Origin: Cheilinus undulatus
Lineage: Eukaryota; Chordata; Actinopteri; Labriformes; Labridae
Length of the DNA: 64,000 nucleotides
Reading direction: 5' to 3'
Assembly: GCF_018320785.1 (NCBI RefSeq)
Contig: NC_054872.1
Location: forward strand, 23,704,769-23,768,768
In this document: piece by piece, positions 59,501-64,000 of the stretch
Numbering within the stretch: the stretch's first letter is position 1
How the letters are laid out: each line of letters starts with the position of its first letter
Notes under the pieces: model-generated
What the model saw: only the letters and a program-made list of their open reading frames with translations
Databases searched by the model: none
Told to the model about the DNA's origin: nothing
Made by a program: the position numbers and the translations under genes

Positions 59501-60717
59501 GGCTGCTGTGCTTTTTAATCTTAATTAGCTTCACATTTGCTCCTTTTATTATTCATCCTTTTCTTTGTATTCTCCCCTTAACTCTCATGCGGTGGAAGAA
59601 TTAGCCATTTTCAAGGAATTTATGACACTTTTGTTTCCTGTGAAATGGACAATACTGGAACACTGAACGCTCATGCCCATTTCTTATGAGTGCAACATCC
59701 GTGATCTATATAATGCCCAGCGCTTGCAGCCTTAAAACCAGCTCCGCCCACTGGTAGTTCTCCTGGTTCTCTAGAGTACCCTCTCTGGGCCTGACTGGTA
59801 TGGATTTTACATAAAAGTGTAGAATCTGTAAATTCAGACGATCTGCCCTGCACTGAGAGAGAGACAAGTGCATGTTGTTGTTGGACAAAGTGGAACATTT
59901 AGCAGCCAACAAGCCTATTTCCCTCAAGACAACAAAGCAGAGCATAAAGAAAGCAAGTATAGGACCTTGATTTATATCACAGACTTAATTGGTGCAAGTG
60001 GGTACATTTAAACTCCCTAAATAAACATAAACCATCAGTAACAGAGGCATCTTGGAGCCACAGGTGTTTTTGTACACTGATAATTATGGTTTCTCTGTTG
60101 AAGCCAAATAATAGCTGAAAAAACAACATCTGTCTTTGTTAACTGTTCCACAATAATCTACACCTCCCAAATCCCCATGTTCATGTTTCACATCCTCTTT
60201 CTTATCTGCTGAGGAGGGGAGCTGGGAGTATTAACAAAAGGACTGTGCAGATATATAAAACGAGGAGAACCCCCTGTGCCTGTCACTCTGAAACAATACT
60301 TATAATGTGATGAGTGTATCTTGACAAAATCTAAATAGAAGTGTCTGAGGGGGAAACAGGAGAGGGCGGAGGCAGTCGCTACGGTGTGGAGCTCTCGGCT
60401 GATAGATGGCACTGGGCTGACAGCAGCAGCACAGTAACTAAATCACACAGAGGAGGAGTATGGCTGATAAAAACTCTCGGAGACTGTCACACTTTTTCTG
60501 ATTAAAGTTCGCTTTCAGCAGCGCCATTGTTAGAAAGCAGTATTTTAAGTTTCATAGAGTTTTAAGAGAAGTTACAGAAAGTTGAAGAATTTTATACTCA
60601 TCCAAATTAACTTGAATTTCACGTCTGTTTTTAATGAATAATGTGCTTTCATACACTTTCTATACAACTTCTTTAAAACTTAACACTAGATATTAGAGCC
60701 TTAATTTTGGTCCTATC
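56520..60717. other. Unassigned intergenic sequence
   Basis: No exon is supported. A GATTAATC-rich miniature hAT fragment lies near 57940-58070, with similar ends near 58980-59030. The stretch 60340-60540 is locally GC- and CpG-richer but has no splice donor or frame that I would trust as a gene start. Confidence 0.4.
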
Positions 60718-61345
60718 AGCTGTCCAAATATAGCACTATCCCCTTTCTAATTATGGTACAATCACTCATCCAATTATGGAATTATTACCTGTCCAGTTAT
60801 GGCACTATCACCTGTCCTATTATGATACTAAACATGTTTAATTATGGCATTATCACCTGTCAAGTTATGACAATATCACCAATTATGGTATTATCACCTG
60901 TCCAATTGTGGCATCATCACCTTACCAATTATGTTACTAAACTTGTCCAATTATGGCATTATCACCTATGGCAATATCTCCACTCATGGTTCTATCACCT
61001 GTCCAATTATGGCACTATCATCTGTTCAATTACCATTCTATCCTCTCTCCAATGACTGTACTATCACCTGTCCAGTTGTGGCACTATCACCTGTCCAAGT
61101 ATCGCACTAACAATTATGTTACTATCAGCTGTGCAATCATGGCACTAACACCTGTTCAATTACTGTACTATCACCTGTCCAATTAGGGTACTATTACCTG
61201 TTCAATCACTGTTCTATAACCTGTCCAGTTATGGTAGTATTATCTGTCCAATTACTGTACTCTCACCTGTCCAACCCTGGCACTATCACCTGTCAAATTG
61301 TGGCACTATCACTAGTCACCAATTAGTGACCAATTTCACCTGTTA
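60718..61345. repeat. Minisatellite, unit about 23 bp
   Basis: Roughly two dozen diverged copies of AATTATGGCACTATCACCTG plus TCC follow one another. Recurrent words are CACCTGTCCAATTATGG and CACTATCACCTGTCC. Units vary by substitution and by small deletions. The overlapping plus-strand open frames here simply translate the repeat (VQLWHYHLS-like blocks) and are not genes. Confidence 0.92.
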
Positions 61346-61368
61346 GCCCTCATTGCCCCCCCAAACCC

Positions 61369-61400
61369 CCACACACACACACACACCCCCACACAAAACA
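61369..61400. repeat. (CA)n microsatellite with C runs
   Basis: CCCCCACACACACACACACA is followed by CACCCCCACACA. Confidence 0.9.
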
Positions 61401-62409
61401 CAAACATGTATTTGTGCTGTCTTTAATTGAAAATATGTTGACAAATATTTGTTGAAAACTGTATTCTGTTTTATATTCACATTTAACTGCACGTCTGATC
61501 TTTTTGGAATTGGCATTCCTGCATTAAAAAAATTTAAGGGCTGTAAAAGAAAAAATATTGTATCATTGCAGACTGGATTGAAAATCAAGTATGGTGCTCC
61601 ACACACTTCATTTCATCACATAAAGTCCAGATAAATCAGCCTTTAGATTTTATGAAAGATCGATGGGATCACTTCAAACACATTTTGTCAGCTGGAGAAA
61701 ATGTGGTTTGCATTTTAGAAAGTCAAGAGTCCTCTTAAAGGGTGCATGCTTGAAAAGAGACCACAATGAATTTCGAGCAGTTTGAAGAGGAAGCCTTTGT
61801 GGTTTAATGAAGTGCACACCTACGTTCACCCGTGAGTCATCTCCCTCTGCTGCTGCTGGCAGTGGCTTATCTACTCATATGGAGCAAATAAGTTGAAGTA
61901 ATGTGCTGAACTAGACCTGGAAACAACATGTTTGAGTCAAACCAACACCTGATCTGACATGGGCACTATTTTCACATTGGTCTCTTAACAAAATGTGTTC
62001 TTCCTTAAAAAGGCCTTAAATGAAAACTCAAGAAATGGTGTCATTCGTAAATAACCAATAACTTGTAATGGCAGAAATGCTCAAAAAAAGCAATTATATA
62101 ATAAGGAATTATTATTACTATATAGTGAAATCATAATTTGACCAAAACATTTTTAGAGATCAGCACTGAAATTCTGTTTGGATTAAATTCATTCACTTTG
62201 AATAAATGTAGGGCATATCTCAAAGTCTCCTTTTAACAGCAATGCAGACCTTGAAATAAACAATGCAATTTTCATTTTCATTGGTGCTCAACTCTGAAAA
62301 CATAAATGTTTGTATCCTCAGCCAGTGTCCTTGCACCATCTTGCATCAAAGCAGAAGAAATGTGTTGAATTTTAAAGCTTTACTCCCTGAGTTGAATTTC
62401 AGAAGGACT
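61401..62409. other. Unassigned intergenic sequence
   Basis: No gene or element recognised. Confidence 0.4.
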
Positions 62410-63045
62410 TTACATCAGTGCAGGCTCGACCCAAACTTACTTGGGGCCCTAAGCAAAACATGTTTGGGGGGCCCCCCAACTGCCAATCAGTGTTACTTGT
62501 GCAATAAATGTTAGATAATCTGCACATATACAGGTAATCTAAACCGCAGCAGGGAAAAAATGAGTTAACAGAACTTGAGTTTTGTGGATGTTATGGGTTT
62601 TACCTTTATGCACACAGATGGAAGAAAGACTCCTGCCTCCCCTCTCTGTTCTGGACTGTCAGTCTGTAGAAGGCTGTGTTGAAGGCCCAAAATATTCTAA
62701 AGTCTGTCGGAGTGAACATTTGTAAAGGAGATGGGCTTTTTCCCCTTTTCTTCATCCGTCTCATTTTTTTGGAGTCCCACCTCATCAGCATGCATCCAAA
62801 CTAGAAAAATAAGATATCTATTTTTTGCTTTTGATTTGTTATGGTAATAACATCTTGAAAAATTGTACGAAACACACAGAAATACACCTCCTGATGTCAT
62901 GCAAGACACCTCATTCCCTTTGTTTTCAACCTGGCTGATCTCACTATTGTTTGCTACTAAACTGCTTGTGAACATTCACTGCCTCGCTCTTGGGGGCCCC
63001 TGGTTGTGACGGGGCCCTAAATAGCCGCTTATGTCATCTATGCCT
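62410..63045. mobile_element. Unclassified dispersed element with GGGGCCCTAA-containing ends
   Basis: The left portion has CTTGGGGCCCTAAGCAAAA then GGGGGGCCCCCC. The right portion has GGGGGCCCCTGG then ACGGGGCCCTAAATAGCC, so the ends echo each other in inverted order. A second, shorter relative is at 50825-51000. Open frames at 62606-62975 on the minus strand have no transposase or reverse transcriptase motif. Confidence 0.45.
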
Positions 63046-64000
63046 CGGCCAGCTCCGCATCAACATAACATACCATCTAGACCAAAGTTTGGACTAGTAG
63101 TTTGGACTCCAAACTACACTCAGATAGAATCATGACTTTAACAGGACTATGCTCAGATTTTATGGCTAAGATTTTGTAAAGGGGCAGTGTACAAACTGAA
63201 ACATGAATACCAGTTTATTTTCATGTTGTAATCCTTGAAATAAAACGTTTAAAACTCCACTGTTTCCATAGTGACAGTCATCAATCTTATGTCCCAAAAG
63301 TGTGGTGGAAGGGACAAAATTCTCAAGATATGCATAGGATGGTCATTCCAAATAAATAACTACATGGTAATTACCCCATGATAGAAATGGGGTCAGAATA
63401 TCTGTAGGACATTATATTGTCCTCACTTGCGTGATGCTGTTATTGAATTACTGGCGCAAAATAACAGATTTTTCCTGCATTATTGGGGACAATCAAAAAG
63501 ATGGTGAACATCTCTGCATGTCGCTGTAGAGTTTTATGACGATTACAAAAAGGACACATTCTAATAAAAAATGGACCATGCTTACAATAGGGAAATTTCT
63601 TCACTTTTAGTCAAATTTAAAAGAATATTTTATCACTAAGAGCTAACAGACACTGCAGTATAAAAATACATTGCATTGAATGTACATTTTCTGCTTTTTT
63701 GATAAATGATTCATTGTCTGGAACCACATATTTTGCATTTTATATTTTCATCAGGGGATAGTTAGGAATTGTACACTTGTTCCTGCCTACCTCCATTATG
63801 TAGTATTAAAAAAAAGAAAAATCAGACAGCTCAGGCTCCTTCTTAGGACACAGAGGGGTTAGTAATTGATTTTCAACATGTTGTGTTTCAAAATGATGAA
63901 GATGCTTTGAGAGTAATTAGACTTTTAAAAAGTGATGTATTTGATGTTGTTTTTCTGCCATGAAAGTTATACTTTTTATACTTATTATTCCTGGGAACTA
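63046..64000. other. Unassigned intergenic sequence
   Basis: AT-rich; no gene or element recognised up to the end of the window. Confidence 0.4.

Noticed and set aside
60340..60540. Locally GC-richer stretch considered as a promoter and first exon
   Set aside because: No clustered promoter motifs and no convincing donor or downstream exon within the window.
60753..61186. Two plus-strand frames with repeated VQLWHYHLS-like blocks
   Set aside because: They are translations of the 23-bp minisatellite; the unit is not a multiple of three and stops interrupt other copies.
60718..61345. Regular repeats considered as a CRISPR array
   Set aside because: Units are directly adjacent with no unique spacers, and the window is from a fish.

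Overview
This window is nuclear DNA from a bony fish, probably a percomorph. It is AT-rich, and its genes are split by GT-AG introns. It is full of teleost-type DNA transposons (Tc1, hAT, PIF/Harbinger), tRNA-derived SINEs and LINE pieces. The one intronless receptor gene gives a 352-residue protein very like fish membrane progestin receptor alpha. Nothing prokaryotic is present: no operons, ribosome binding sites or CRISPR arrays.

Layout. 1-2.0 kb: two decayed Tc1-like elements of different subfamilies, back to back. 2.8-13.3 kb: serinc2 on the minus strand, ten coding exons rebuilt here to an intact 456-residue protein; its introns carry a hAT with an L1 piece inside it, a PIF/Harbinger miniature element with a Myb-like coding scrap, and a hAT-like miniature element. 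13.3-19.0 kb: intergenic, with a SINE and a degenerate T-rich tandem repeat. 19.0-22.4 kb: stmn1 (stathmin) on the plus strand, one non-coding and four coding exons, 145 residues, with E2F-like and CCAAT motifs at its 5' end. 24.2-24.5 kb: a CCAAT-rich, relatively CpG-rich stretch ending in a splice donor, possibly the first exon of paqr7. 25-34 kb: stacked DNA transposons, several with readable target-site duplications. 34.0-38.9 kb: paqr7 with a single coding exon and a candidate 3.8-kb 3' UTR. 39-64 kb: no gene I can support, only repeats and unassigned sequence.

The three genes share no pathway that the sequence shows. Stathmin destabilises microtubules, PAQR7 senses progestins at the cell surface, and SERINC2 is a multi-pass membrane protein. 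Their value together is synteny: STMN1 and PAQR7 are also close neighbours in human (1p36.11), while human SERINC2 lies several megabases away at 1p35.

I found no convincing previously undescribed system. The best observations are nested transposons dated by target-site duplications, a three-copy foldback family, a roughly 23-bp minisatellite at 60.7-61.3 kb, the E2F/CCAAT arrangement at stathmin, and the candidate remote paqr7 exon. All coordinates were read by eye; exon boundaries rest on GT-AG sites plus unbroken reading frame and family similarity, and repeat names on remembered family consensus.
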